In this document: positions 54,565-62,488 of the stretch, one piece after another
Layout of the letters: each line of letters opens with the position of its first letter
How positions within the stretch are numbered: the stretch's first letter is position 1
NCBI GenBank assembly: GCA_963714145.1
Contig: OY970235.1
Location: forward strand, 3,534,001-3,598,000
Source of the DNA: JBBWZH01 sp035544115
GTDB taxonomy: Bacteria > Actinomycetota > Actinomycetes > Mycobacteriales > CADCTP01
DNA: 64,000 nucleotides
Direction: 5' to 3'
Translations under genes and position numbers: made by a program
The notes under the pieces: generated by a model
The model's input: the letters and a program-made list of their open reading frames with translations, nothing else
The model's database searches: none
What the model was told of the DNA's origin: nothing

Positions 54565-55221
54565 GTGCGGGTCCTGGTGGTGGAGGACGAGCAGCTGCTC
54601 GCGGCGGCGATCGCCGACGGCTTGCGGCGTGCCGCGCTGGCCGTGGACGTGGTCTACGACGGTGACGCCGCGCTCGCCCGGCTGGGGGTCAACGAGTACG
54701 ACGTGCTCGTGCTCGACCGCGACCTGCCGGTGGTGCACGGCGACGAGGTGTGCCGCGCCGTGGTCGAGTCCCGAGTGGACACCCGGGTGTTGATGCTGAC
54801 CGCGGCCGGCGAGGTCGCCGACCGGGTGACCGGGCTGGGGCTCGGCGCCGATGACTACCTGGCCAAGCCGTTCGCGTTCGCCGAGCTGGTCGCGCGGGTT
54901 CGCGCGCTGGGCCGGCGGTCGAGGCCGGCCCAGCCGCCCGCGCTGGCACGTGCCGGGCTGGTGCTGGACACCGGTCGGCGCACGGTCAGCCGGGACGGGC
55001 GGGCGGTGGCGCTGTCGCTGAAGGAGTTCGCGGTGCTGGAGGAGCTGCTGCGGGCGCAGGGGTCGGCGGTCGCCGCGGAGCAGCTGCTGGAGCGGGTGTG
55101 GGACGAGCACATCGACCCGTTCACCAACGTGCTGCGGGTCACCGTGATGACGTTGCGGCGCAAGCTGGGCGAGCCGCAGGTGGTGCGGACCGTGCAAGGG
55201 GTTGGATACCAGATCCCGTGA
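54565..55221 (+). CDS. OmpR/PhoB-family response regulator
   Basis: This 218-residue regulator has a receiver domain: VEDE at residues 6-9, phospho-acceptor Asp51 in VLVLDRDLP and Lys near 100 in DDYLAKPFAF. A winged-helix DNA-binding domain follows (LSLKEFAVLEELLRAQGSAVAAEQLLERVW; C-terminal VRTVQGVGYQIP). GTG start. Its stop overlaps the kinase start by 4 bp (GTGA). Target genes are unknown; the adjacent secreted peptidase gene is a candidate. Confidence 0.94.
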   Translation: MRVLVVEDEQLLAAAIADGLRRAALAVDVVYDGDAALARLGVNEYDVLVLDRDLPVVHGDEVCRAVVESRVDTRVLMLTAAGEVADRVTGLGLGADDYLAKPFAFAELVARVRALGRRSRPAQPPALARAGLVLDTGRRTVSRDGRAVALSLKEFAVLEELLRAQGSAVAAEQLLERVWDEHIDPFTNVLRVTVMTLRRKLGEPQVVRTVQGVGYQIP

Positions 55222-56492
55222 CCGCGTTCCTCCGTCGACATTGGACGGTCCGGGTCCGGCTGACCGCCCTGTTCGGTGGCCTGTTCTTCCTCGCCGGCAC
55301 CGTGCTGCTGGTCGCCACCTGGCTGCTCCTGCGACACCAGCTCGGCGCGTCGTTGGGCCACGGCGACGAGCCGGTCCACGTGCTCGTGGTCCCGGCGACC
55401 GGCTCGGGCGCGCCCCCGGGCGAGCCCACCCGCGGTGCGGCGGCCGGTTCGGATCCGTCCGGCATCACGCCCGAGCAGCTCGTCGCGCTCCGCAGCTCCC
55501 TGCAGGCGCAGGCGCTGCGGTCGCTGGCCGGCCGGGGGGCGCTCGCCCTGGCCGGCGTCGGGCTCGGTGCGGTGTGGCTCGGGTGGCTGTTCGCCGGGCG
55601 GGTGCTGCGCCCGGTCAAGCGGATCACCGCGACCGCCCGCCGGGTGGCCGACCGCAGCCTGCACGAGCGCATCGGGCTGGGCGGCCCGCCCGACGAGCTT
55701 CGGGAGCTGGCCGACACGGTGGACTCCATGCTGGAGCGGCTCGACCGCTCGTTCGACGGACAGCGCGCGTTCGTCGCCAACGCCTCGCACGAGCTGCGCA
55801 CCCCGCTGACGATCAACCGGACCCTGCTCAAGGTCGCGCTGAGCCGCCCGGACACGTCGGCCGACCTGCGCCAGCTCGGGGGAACCCTGCTGGAGGTCAA
55901 CGCCCGCCACGAACGGCTCATCGACGGTCTGCTGCTGCTGGCGCGCTCGGACCGGGAGATCACCGACCGCGAGCCGGTCGACCTCGCCGAACTGGCCGCG
56001 CACGTGGTCGAGCAGGTGCGCGGCACGGCTGCGCGCACCGGTGTGGCTGTCACCACCTCGCTGCGGCCGGCGCCGACCGCGGGCGACCCGCTGCTGCTCG
56101 AACGCCTCGTGTTCAACCTGGTCGACAACGCGCTGCGCTACAACATCCCCGGCGGGACGGTGCAGCTGACCGTCCACAGTGGCACGGAGTCGGCGGCGCT
56201 CGCCGTGGTGAACACCGGCCCGACCGTATCCAGGTACGAGATACCGGGCCTGTTCCAACCCTTCCGCCGGCTGGCCGGCCGGGTCGGGTCGACCGGCGGC
56301 ACCGGCCTGGGACTGTCGATCGTGCGCGCGGTGGCCCGGGCGCACGGCGGCGAGGCGAGGGCCGAGCCAGGGCCGGACGGCGGCCTGCGAGTGACGGTCA
56401 GCCTGCCCGCGTCGGCCCGCGGGGCGGCCGGCGCCGGCCCCGACCTCCTCGTCGGCGAGCCCGGCCGGCACCTGCCGCAGCGCCGCCACTGA
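55218..56492 (+). CDS. OmpR-type sensor histidine kinase
   Basis: This 424-residue kinase has two membrane helices (residues about 16-40 and 110-130) enclosing a short extracytoplasmic loop. A HAMP domain (RVLRPVKRITATARRVADRSL) follows, then HisKA with phospho-acceptor His in NASHELRTPLTINRTLL, and HATPase motifs LVDNALRYN and GGTGLGLSIVRAVARAHGG. The start GTG overlaps the regulator stop. Confidence 0.93.
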   Translation: MTAFLRRHWTVRVRLTALFGGLFFLAGTVLLVATWLLLRHQLGASLGHGDEPVHVLVVPATGSGAPPGEPTRGAAAGSDPSGITPEQLVALRSSLQAQALRSLAGRGALALAGVGLGAVWLGWLFAGRVLRPVKRITATARRVADRSLHERIGLGGPPDELRELADTVDSMLERLDRSFDGQRAFVANASHELRTPLTINRTLLKVALSRPDTSADLRQLGGTLLEVNARHERLIDGLLLLARSDREITDREPVDLAELAAHVVEQVRGTAARTGVAVTTSLRPAPTAGDPLLLERLVFNLVDNALRYNIPGGTVQLTVHSGTESAALAVVNTGPTVSRYEIPGLFQPFRRLAGRVGSTGGTGLGLSIVRAVARAHGGEARAEPGPDGGLRVTVSLPASARGAAGAGPDLLVGEPGRHLPQRRH

Positions 56493-56503
56493 GCACCGCC
56501 ACA

Positions 56504-56520
56504 GTGTCCACAGTGGACAC
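56504..56520. terminator. 17-bp perfect palindrome after histidine kinase gene
   Basis: GTGTCCAC-A-GTGGACAC lies 11 bp after the kinase stop. It could be a short terminator or a protein-binding site. Its core GTCCA-N3-TGGAC recurs elsewhere in the window. Confidence 0.4.
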
Positions 56521-56610
56521 TTATGCCGTCCTTATCGGCGCACCGCTGGAATATGCCACGGCAGCGGCCATGAGTGGCCGCGTCTGCGACCGAGAAGGAG
56601 ACGGCACTCG

Positions 56611-58176
56611 ATGAGATCGTGCAGCCGCATACCAGTGCTCGCACTGTCGGCGGCCCTCGCGTTGGGCGTGACCGCGACAGTGACAGGGGAGCCAAGCGCC
56701 GGCGCCGCGGCAGGTCCGCGGTCGATCGGCTGGCGCCCGTGTGCCGAGGCCCCGCAGGAGTATCCCGCGGTGCAGTGCGGGACGTTGTCGGTGCCGGTCG
56801 ACTGGGCCCGCCCCGGTGGCCCGCGCTTCGACCTGGACCTCGTTCGGCGTCCGGCCACCGACCCGGCCGCCCGGATCGGCTCGCTGCTGGCCAGCCCCGG
56901 CGGTCCCGCCCCGGCCCGGGACTTCGTCATCAGGGCCGCCGCGGCCACCAGCGAGGAGATCCAGCGCCGGTTCGACATCGTCGCCGTCGACCCCCGCGGC
57001 ACCGGCCCCAGCGCCCCGGTGCTGTGCTCGACCGGCCTGGTCAGGCAGCAGCCGTCGTACCTGCTGACCAGCCAGGCCGACTTCGACCGGCTGGTGGCGT
57101 TCAACCGGCGGCTGCGCCAGGACTGCCGGGCGCACACCGGCCCGCTCTACGACCACCTGGACATGCTCAGCACGGTCCGGGACATGGACGCCGTCCGGGC
57201 CGCGCTCGGCGACCCGAGGCTGACCTGGTTCGGCCTGTCCTACGGCACGCTGAACGCCCAGCAGTACGCCGAACAGTTCCCCGACCGGATCCGGGCGATC
57301 CTCGCCGACAGCGTCTTGGACCACAGCATCCGGACCGCCGCGGAATGGCTGGACAAGCAGGCAGCCACCGCCCAGGACTCGTTCGACTACTTCGCCGGCT
57401 GGAACGCCCGCACCCCGAGCAGCGCCTTGTACGGGCGGGACGTCCGGGCGCTGTGGGCCGACCTGCGCGCCCGGGCCGCCCGGGGCGAGCTCCCGAACTG
57501 GGTGAATCCCAGCAACGCGCTGCGGCCGCAGGACCTCATCGACTTCGCCTTCGCCACGTTCCACCGCCCGGACTCGGCGCTGCTCGCGCAGGTGCTCGCC
57601 GACCTGGACGCCGGCCGGCCGCCGAACGTGCCGGCGCCGCCGCCCCGCCCGCAGCCCGCAGACCTGGTCTCCTACCCGCGGGACGCGATCGTCTGCAGCG
57701 ACCTGAGCCTGCCGGTGCGCACCTACGCCGAGTACGCCAGGCACCTGCGCCGCATCGCCGGGATCGCGCCGGACATGCGGTACTCCCCCACCGGCCTGCA
57801 GGTCGTCACCGGCTGCATCGGCCTACCCACCCCGATTCCCAACCCGCAGCACCGGCTGCGGGTACGCGGCGCCGCGACGCCGCTACTGCTGATGAATTCG
57901 CGGCACGACCCGGCCACCGGCTACAACCTGGCCACCAACGTCGCCCGCCAACTCGGCCGCGAGGGCGTCCTGCTCACCTACGACGGCGCCGGGCACGGTG
58001 TGTTCGAGCACAGCGCCTGCACCCGCGGCGCCATGGACCGCTACCTGATCGAGCTGAAGCTGCCGGCGCCGGGCACGCACTGCCCCGACGCCGGCCCGCC
58101 GGACACCGGCGCACCGGCCGCGGCAGGCCAGCCGGCCAGCGGCGACCCGTACCAACCCGCCAGCCGGACCCGCTGA
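56611..58176 (+). CDS. Secreted alpha/beta-hydrolase peptidase (SlpE/Tap-like)
   Basis: This 521-residue protein has a Sec signal peptide (residues 1-32, ending ...PSAGAAAG). It has the layout of Streptomyces SlpD/SlpE/tripeptidyl aminopeptidases. An oxyanion region lies in ASPGGPAPARDF, Ser in WFGLSYGTL near residue 209, Asp in NSRHDPATGYN near 433 and His in DGAGHGVFEHSAC near 463. The TAP-like C-terminal domain follows. It should release short peptides or single residues outside the cell. ATG 56611 follows GAAGGAGAC. Confidence 0.9.
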   Translation: MRSCSRIPVLALSAALALGVTATVTGEPSAGAAAGPRSIGWRPCAEAPQEYPAVQCGTLSVPVDWARPGGPRFDLDLVRRPATDPAARIGSLLASPGGPAPARDFVIRAAAATSEEIQRRFDIVAVDPRGTGPSAPVLCSTGLVRQQPSYLLTSQADFDRLVAFNRRLRQDCRAHTGPLYDHLDMLSTVRDMDAVRAALGDPRLTWFGLSYGTLNAQQYAEQFPDRIRAILADSVLDHSIRTAAEWLDKQAATAQDSFDYFAGWNARTPSSALYGRDVRALWADLRARAARGELPNWVNPSNALRPQDLIDFAFATFHRPDSALLAQVLADLDAGRPPNVPAPPPRPQPADLVSYPRDAIVCSDLSLPVRTYAEYARHLRRIAGIAPDMRYSPTGLQVVTGCIGLPTPIPNPQHRLRVRGAATPLLLMNSRHDPATGYNLATNVARQLGREGVLLTYDGAGHGVFEHSACTRGAMDRYLIELKLPAPGTHCPDAGPPDTGAPAAAGQPASGDPYQPASRTR

Positions 58177-58462
58177 TCCGCCGGCGTCGATGACCGCGCC
58201 CGGGCTGAGCCGCCCCGGCGGCCAGCCCGGGCCGCCCGCGGCGGCGGCCGGCTGGTGGGCGGCGCTGATCGCCGAGGTGGTTGGCCCCTCCTGGAACGCC
58301 GGTCGGCTGAGCTATCGCGGTCGCGCGGAGTCTGTGCCAGGCTCGCGCTCAAGTCCAGGAAAGCGCCGGTCTACGACGCCGCCACGTCCCAGCGTCGGTA
58401 CGTGCCCGTCCTCTCGGCCGCGCGGCTCGACGGCGGCCACGCGCCGCCGGATGGGGGCGACA

Positions 58463-58771
58463 GTGACGGAATCCGGCCGGGACCTCGATCCGGTGCAGCG
58501 GCGGGAGCTCGAGGCAGCCACCGCGGCGTTCATGAGCGTGCGGCCCCGGCTGTTCGGCATCGCGTACCGCATGCTCAGCAGCGCCACCGAGGCCGAGGAT
58601 CTGGTGCAGGAGGTCTGGCTGCGGTGGCAGACGTGTGACCGCGCGGCGGTGGCCAACCCGGCGGCGTTCCTGGCCACGACGACCACGCGGCTGGCCATCA
58701 ACGCGCTCCAGTCCGCGCGGGTGCGGCGCGAGACGTACATCGGGCCGTGGCTGCCCGAGCCGGTCGACAGT
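58463..58771 (+). pseudogene. N-terminal fragment of SigJ-type ECF sigma factor
   Basis: From GTG 58463 the frame encodes region 2 of an ECF41/SigJ-like sigma factor: FMSVRPRLFGIAYRMLSSATEAEDLVQEVWLRW, FLATTTTRLAINALQSARVRRETYIGPWLPEPVDS. Homology then stops abruptly near 58770; region 4 and the SnoaL-like domain are absent. The frame remains open by composition only. Confidence 0.7.
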
Positions 58772-58895
58772 CCTCGACGACGAGCGGACCCCGCGGCCGG
58801 TCGGCGTGATCACCGAAGCCGACCCGGCCGAGGCGGCGGCGGACGGGAAGGACCTGAACGACGTCCGCGTCCGGGACGTGTTGCCGTTGCCATGA
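58762..58895 (+). pseudogene. C-terminal fragment of a CBS-domain protein
   Basis: In a different frame from the sigma fragment, VLDDERTPRPVGVITEADPAEAAADGK followed by DLNDVRVRDVLPLP resembles the end of a CBS domain (VGVITEADIA... signature). It has no start of its own and abuts the sigma fragment, indicating a deletion or rearrangement junction. Confidence 0.5.
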
Positions 58896-58923
58896 CCTCG
58901 GGCCGAGCGGCCGGCACCGCACC

Positions 58924-59094
58924 TCATGGTGCGGTGCCGGCCGCTGCGGTGAGGTCGAGCGCGATGTCGACGATCAGGTCTTCCTGGCCGTCCCCAGCGT
59001 CACGGCCGCGCAGGGCCTCGACGCCGTACGGGCGGAACTCGGCCGCGACGTGCCGATCGAGGAGTTCGATCCGGACCTTGATCCGGACGTCTTT
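58924..59094 (-). pseudogene. Possible C-terminal remnant of 4-hydroxy-2-oxovalerate aldolase
   Basis: Fifty-six codons on the minus strand end with GQEDLIVDIALDLTAAAG, similar to the conserved C-terminal GGQEDMIVDVALDL of DmpG/HsaF-type aldolases. An in-frame stop lies just upstream. The plus strand is open across the same bases, so this is tentative. Confidence 0.25.
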
Positions 59095-59156
59095 CTACCG
59101 GCGCATCGCTGGGCGCCGGCCGTTGCCGGCCGGCGCCCGTTGCGGGTCGGCCCGGG

Positions 59157-60167
59157 TCAGCCGGCCCGGGCGGTCCGGTCGGTGTCGAGTATCACCACGT
59201 AGACGCTGACCCGGTGCGGCTTGAGCCACACGGCTTCAAGGGCGAGCAGTGCCCCGGTCCGCTGATCGAAGATCAGTAGTGACTGCTGGCCGTGCGCGCG
59301 GTCGTCGTAGGTGATGGCCACGCCGCGCCGCCCGGCCCGGTCGGTCGCCTGCCCCCGCCACTTGAAGCCTGGCATGTCGGCGAGAATGTTCAGCACCTGC
59401 GCGCGGGTCCGCCTCGGCACCACGTACCGGGCGTAGATCGTGTCGACCTGCTTGGCCACCGCGCTGGCGCCGTAGCGGACGTCCAGCAGTTCGGCCAGCC
59501 CGGCTCGGTCGGCCGGTAGCGGCACCGCGTTGGGCGACGGTGGCATCGTGTTCTCGCCCGGACCGGTGCTGACGCCGGGCAGGTGCTGCTGCCACCAGTC
59601 CCGCGACGCCTGGTCCGGGAACTCCGGCGGCAATGGGGTCGATCGTTGCAGGCCGGAGCCGTCGGCAAGCTCCCAGGTCTGCCGCTCGCTCGCGTAGCCC
59701 AGCACGTACCGCCCATCCGGGGAGCTCACCTGCGGGTCCCCCCAGCTCCTCACCCGGTGGTAGGCGTACGCGCCGGTGTGGTTGTCGTACGGCGCGGCGG
59801 CCAGCCGCCCGGCCAGCGCACGCAGCCGCGCGGCGGCGGGCGGTGGGTCGTGGTCGATCTGGTAGGCGATCGGCGCCAGGACCGGCCCGGCACCAGCGCC
59901 GGCCGGCGGGCTCAGCGCGCCTGGACCGTCCACAGTGGACGTAGTGAACGGATGTAGCACGGCGGCGGCGCCGGCCGCCACCGCGGTCGCCCCGGCGGCC
60001 AGGACCAGCCGGCGGGTGGGGCGCGGCCGCTGCCGCGGCCGCGGCTCGGTGCTGGCCTCGGCCCGCGCGATCAGCTCGGTGGCCGACAGCCGGGGTGGCG
60101 GCGTGGTCTCGGCGCTGACCGGGTCGGCCGCGCGGAGGAGGGTGCGGGTGCGCTGTGCTCCGAACAT
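59157..60167 (-). CDS. CU044_5270-family membrane protein (sigma-associated)
   Basis: This 336-residue protein starts at ATG 60167 after AAAGGA. It has a cytoplasmic N-terminus with a basic patch (PRQRPRPTRR) and one helix (LVLAAGATAVAAGAAAVL, residues 54-71). The extracytoplasmic domain contains TGAYAYHRVRSWGD, SRDWWQQHLPG and a C-terminal repeat-like beta region. This matches the CU044_5270 family, which is regularly encoded after an ECF sigma factor and may act as its anti-sigma. It follows the sigma gene by 40 bp. Confidence 0.82.
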   Translation of the reverse strand: MFGAQRTRTLLRAADPVSAETTPPPRLSATELIARAEASTEPRPRQRPRPTRRLVLAAGATAVAAGAAAVLHPFTTSTVDGPGALSPPAGAGAGPVLAPIAYQIDHDPPPAAARLRALAGRLAAAPYDNHTGAYAYHRVRSWGDPQVSSPDGRYVLGYASERQTWELADGSGLQRSTPLPPEFPDQASRDWWQQHLPGVSTGPGENTMPPSPNAVPLPADRAGLAELLDVRYGASAVAKQVDTIYARYVVPRRTRAQVLNILADMPGFKWRGQATDRAGRRGVAITYDDRAHGQQSLLIFDQRTGALLALEAVWLKPHRVSVYVVILDTDRTARAG

Positions 60168-60207
60168 CGGGTGTCCTTTCAGGACGGACCGGCCGGTGGC
60201 GGACCGG

Positions 60208-60744
60208 TCAGCGGCGGACCGGTGCCGGCGGCGGCACCGGAGTGCTGGCTGCCATCGCCCGGGTGAGGCGGCGCCGGGCGCGGTGCAGCCGTACCGCGGC
60301 GGTGGCCGGGGTGCAGCCGAGCACCCCGGCCGCCTCGCTCACGGTCAACTCCTCCCACCCGATCAGGCGCAGGATTTCCTGGTCCAGTTCGGACAGCCGG
60401 GCCAGGGCGGCGCGGACGTCGGCCAGCCCCACGGCGGCGGCCGGGTCGGCCGGGCGGTGGTCGGCCAGCAGTTCCAGATCGGGTGACGGCAACGCTGCCG
60501 GAGCGGCCCGGTCGGCCCGCCAGCGGTTCGCCAGCAGGCGCCGGGCCACCCCGTAGAGCCAGGGCAGGCTGTGGGCCGGCACCTGGCCCCGGCGGCGCCA
60601 GGCGACGACGAACACCTCCTGGGCCAGTTCGGTGGCCGCGTCGACATCGGCCAACCGGCGCCGGCCATAGTTCACGACGTGGCCGTAGTGCGCGGTATAG
60701 ATCCTGGTGAACCAGTCCTCGTCGCGCTTCCCAGGCGATCCCAT
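60208..60744 (-). CDS. ECF RNA polymerase sigma factor
   Basis: This 178-residue sigma-70 protein has region 2 (WFTRIYTAHYGHVVNYGRRRL..AATELAQEVFVVAWRR) and region 4 (LARLSELDQEILRLIGWEELTVSEAAGVLGCTPATAAVRLHRARRRL). ATG 60744 is chosen because AGGAG lies 5 nt upstream; a TTG at 60768 would add eight residues. It is paired with the CU044_5270-like gene. Confidence 0.9.
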   Translation of the reverse strand: MGSPGKRDEDWFTRIYTAHYGHVVNYGRRRLADVDAATELAQEVFVVAWRRRGQVPAHSLPWLYGVARRLLANRWRADRAAPAALPSPDLELLADHRPADPAAAVGLADVRAALARLSELDQEILRLIGWEELTVSEAAGVLGCTPATAAVRLHRARRRLTRAMAASTPVPPPAPVRR

Positions 60745-60870
60745 CCGCGCTCCTGACTGTCCGGTCAACCCGTCAACCGTGTCAGTGTCGGCGCCGGTGC
60801 GAGCATTACCGGTCCGGCGGAACTCGACCGGCCCGCGGCGGTGCGGTCGGCTCAGGGCGGTGCGGTCGGC

Positions 60871-62043
60871 TCAGGGCGGTGTGGTGGCGCGCTCGGCTCG
60901 GCGGGCCAGTGCGGCACGCCAGCCGATCCGCTCGACCCGCGCCCACTCGATGGCGTTGAGCCCGCCGACGACGAGGGCCAGGCCGGCGAGGGCCGCCACC
61001 GACGGCATGTGGGCGGCCGCGGGCATCAGCACGAGGACCACCGCGCTCGCGCTGAGCCGGGTGGTGGACACCAGCCGGAACATCTTCCACCGGGTGTAGC
61101 CGAACGTGGCGAGGTAGAGGGCGGTCCCGCCGTAGAGGAAGCCGGCACCGGCCCAGCCCAGCTCGTGGGTCGGGGCGCCGACCGCGTCGTGCATACCGAC
61201 GGCCACCCCGATGATGGCGGCGATGAACGACAGGTGCCCGTAGGAGAGCACGTGCCGGGTGATGTCGAGTTGGACGGTCGCGGTGGCCAGCGCGTGCCGG
61301 ACGGCATCGGCCGCGAAGTGGAAGTAGACCCACCACAGGCCACAGCTGAGCGCGAACGCCGTCGCCACCGCCAGCCCGGCGCCGACCCCGATGCGGGCGT
61401 CCTGCTGGGCCGCGGCGCCGATGGCCACCACCGACTCGCCGAGCGCGATCAGGACCAGCAGGCCGAACCGCTCGGCCAGATGTCCGGCGTCGTAGTGGAC
61501 CCCGCGCAGCCGGCGGCGGAGCAGGGTCGGCGCGGCGAGGTCCAGCACCGCGGCGACCCCCCACAACGCCAGCCGCGGGCGGTCGGGAAGCAGCGCACCG
61601 GCCATCAGCAGTGGACCGGTCGCCACCATGCTGACCAGGTAGGGGGTCCAGGAGCGGACCTGGGCAAGCAGCGGAACCCCGAGAATGATCCGCCCGATCC
61701 AGTACGCCGACGCGAACAGCACCCCTCGGCCCTCGAAGGCGTACGGGATGGCGAGCGCGGCGAACAGGCCGCACAACGCCACCGTGAAGATCGCGAGGCG
61801 CTGGGTCGGGCGGGCGACGTCGCGGATGTTCGCCTGCACCGTCGTGCCGACCCACACCCAGTAGACCGGGACGAAGACCACCAGCGCGCGCAGCAGGCCC
61901 AGGCCATGGTGGTCGGCGTGCAGGCGCGCCGCCACCTCGGTCACCGCGAACACGAAGACCAGGTCGAAGAACAGCTCGGCCCAGCTGACCTTCTTGCCGC
62001 CCTCGGCCGGTGTCGCCGGCGCCGGCTCGGTGGCAGTGGACAC
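60871..62043 (-). CDS. Low temperature requirement A (LtrA) family membrane protein
   Basis: This 390-residue protein has about 11 membrane helices. It opens with the LtrA signature KVSWAELFFDLVFVFAVTEVAARL and continues with AERFGLLVLIALGESVVAIG and GLWWVYFHFAADAV. LtrA was named from Listeria mutants unable to grow in the cold; biochemical function is unknown. GTG 62043 is chosen because TAGGGT lies 7 nt upstream. The longer frame adds 36 basic residues without homology. Confidence 0.9.
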   Translation of the reverse strand: MSTATEPAPATPAEGGKKVSWAELFFDLVFVFAVTEVAARLHADHHGLGLLRALVVFVPVYWVWVGTTVQANIRDVARPTQRLAIFTVALCGLFAALAIPYAFEGRGVLFASAYWIGRIILGVPLLAQVRSWTPYLVSMVATGPLLMAGALLPDRPRLALWGVAAVLDLAAPTLLRRRLRGVHYDAGHLAERFGLLVLIALGESVVAIGAAAQQDARIGVGAGLAVATAFALSCGLWWVYFHFAADAVRHALATATVQLDITRHVLSYGHLSFIAAIIGVAVGMHDAVGAPTHELGWAGAGFLYGGTALYLATFGYTRWKMFRLVSTTRLSASAVVLVLMPAAAHMPSVAALAGLALVVGGLNAIEWARVERIGWRAALARRAERATTPP

Positions 62044-62050
62044 CAGCGGC

Positions 62051-62056
62051 ACCCTA
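62051..62056 (-). promoter_or_regulatory. -10 hexamer of ltrA-type gene (TAGGGT), leaderless
   Basis: TAGGGT on the minus strand is followed by 7 nt and the GTG start. It fixes the start of the LtrA reading frame. Confidence 0.55.
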
Positions 62057-62333
62057 GCACCGGTGCTGAGCTGGCCCTTTCGCTCCGACCGGGCGGGCCG
62101 GCGGCGCGCGGGGCGGGGTTGGCGGGCGGACGGACGCCACCGCCAGCGCAAGCCGCCCCGGGGACATCACCGCCGGCCGCGTCGAGCAGACGCGATCAGG
62201 CCAAGTGGCGGTGCGCTGGCTCTGCCGGACAGGCTAAGTCACGCAGCGCAAACGCTCGACGGACAGTGCGTACCGAACGTGCTGGGAGAATGATGAAACC
62301 GATCAGTAGCAACAACGTAGCCAAAAGAGTGTC

Positions 62334-62390
62334 TTTACACGCCGAAGGGGCGGAGTTAATGTGGGCCGCCCTTCATTGAGAGCGCTCTCA
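62334..62390 (+). promoter_or_regulatory. Promoter with LacI-family operator
   Basis: TTTACA (62334-62339), 17 bp and TAATGT (62357-62362) make a good sigma-70 promoter in an unusually AT-rich patch. TGAGAGCGCTCTCA (62377-62390) is a perfect 14-bp palindrome resembling LacI-family operators such as that of CebR (TGGGAGCGCTCCCA). It would cover about +8 to +21. The rest of 62057-62488 holds no gene; a leader of roughly 120 nt follows to the GTG at 62489. Confidence 0.65.
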
Positions 62391-62488
62391 TGGGTGTACT
62401 TGGCCGCCGCCAAGTGCAAACGGCTCGCCGGAATCCGCCAGACGGCTCGCCGTCCGTTCCGGCCTGCCCCTGGTCTGAAAGGACCGCC

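Noticed and set aside
58771..59209. Continuation of the SigJ-like frame to 59209 as an intact sigma factor
   Set aside because: Homology ends at about 58770; the remainder is Arg/Pro-rich and lacks region 4.
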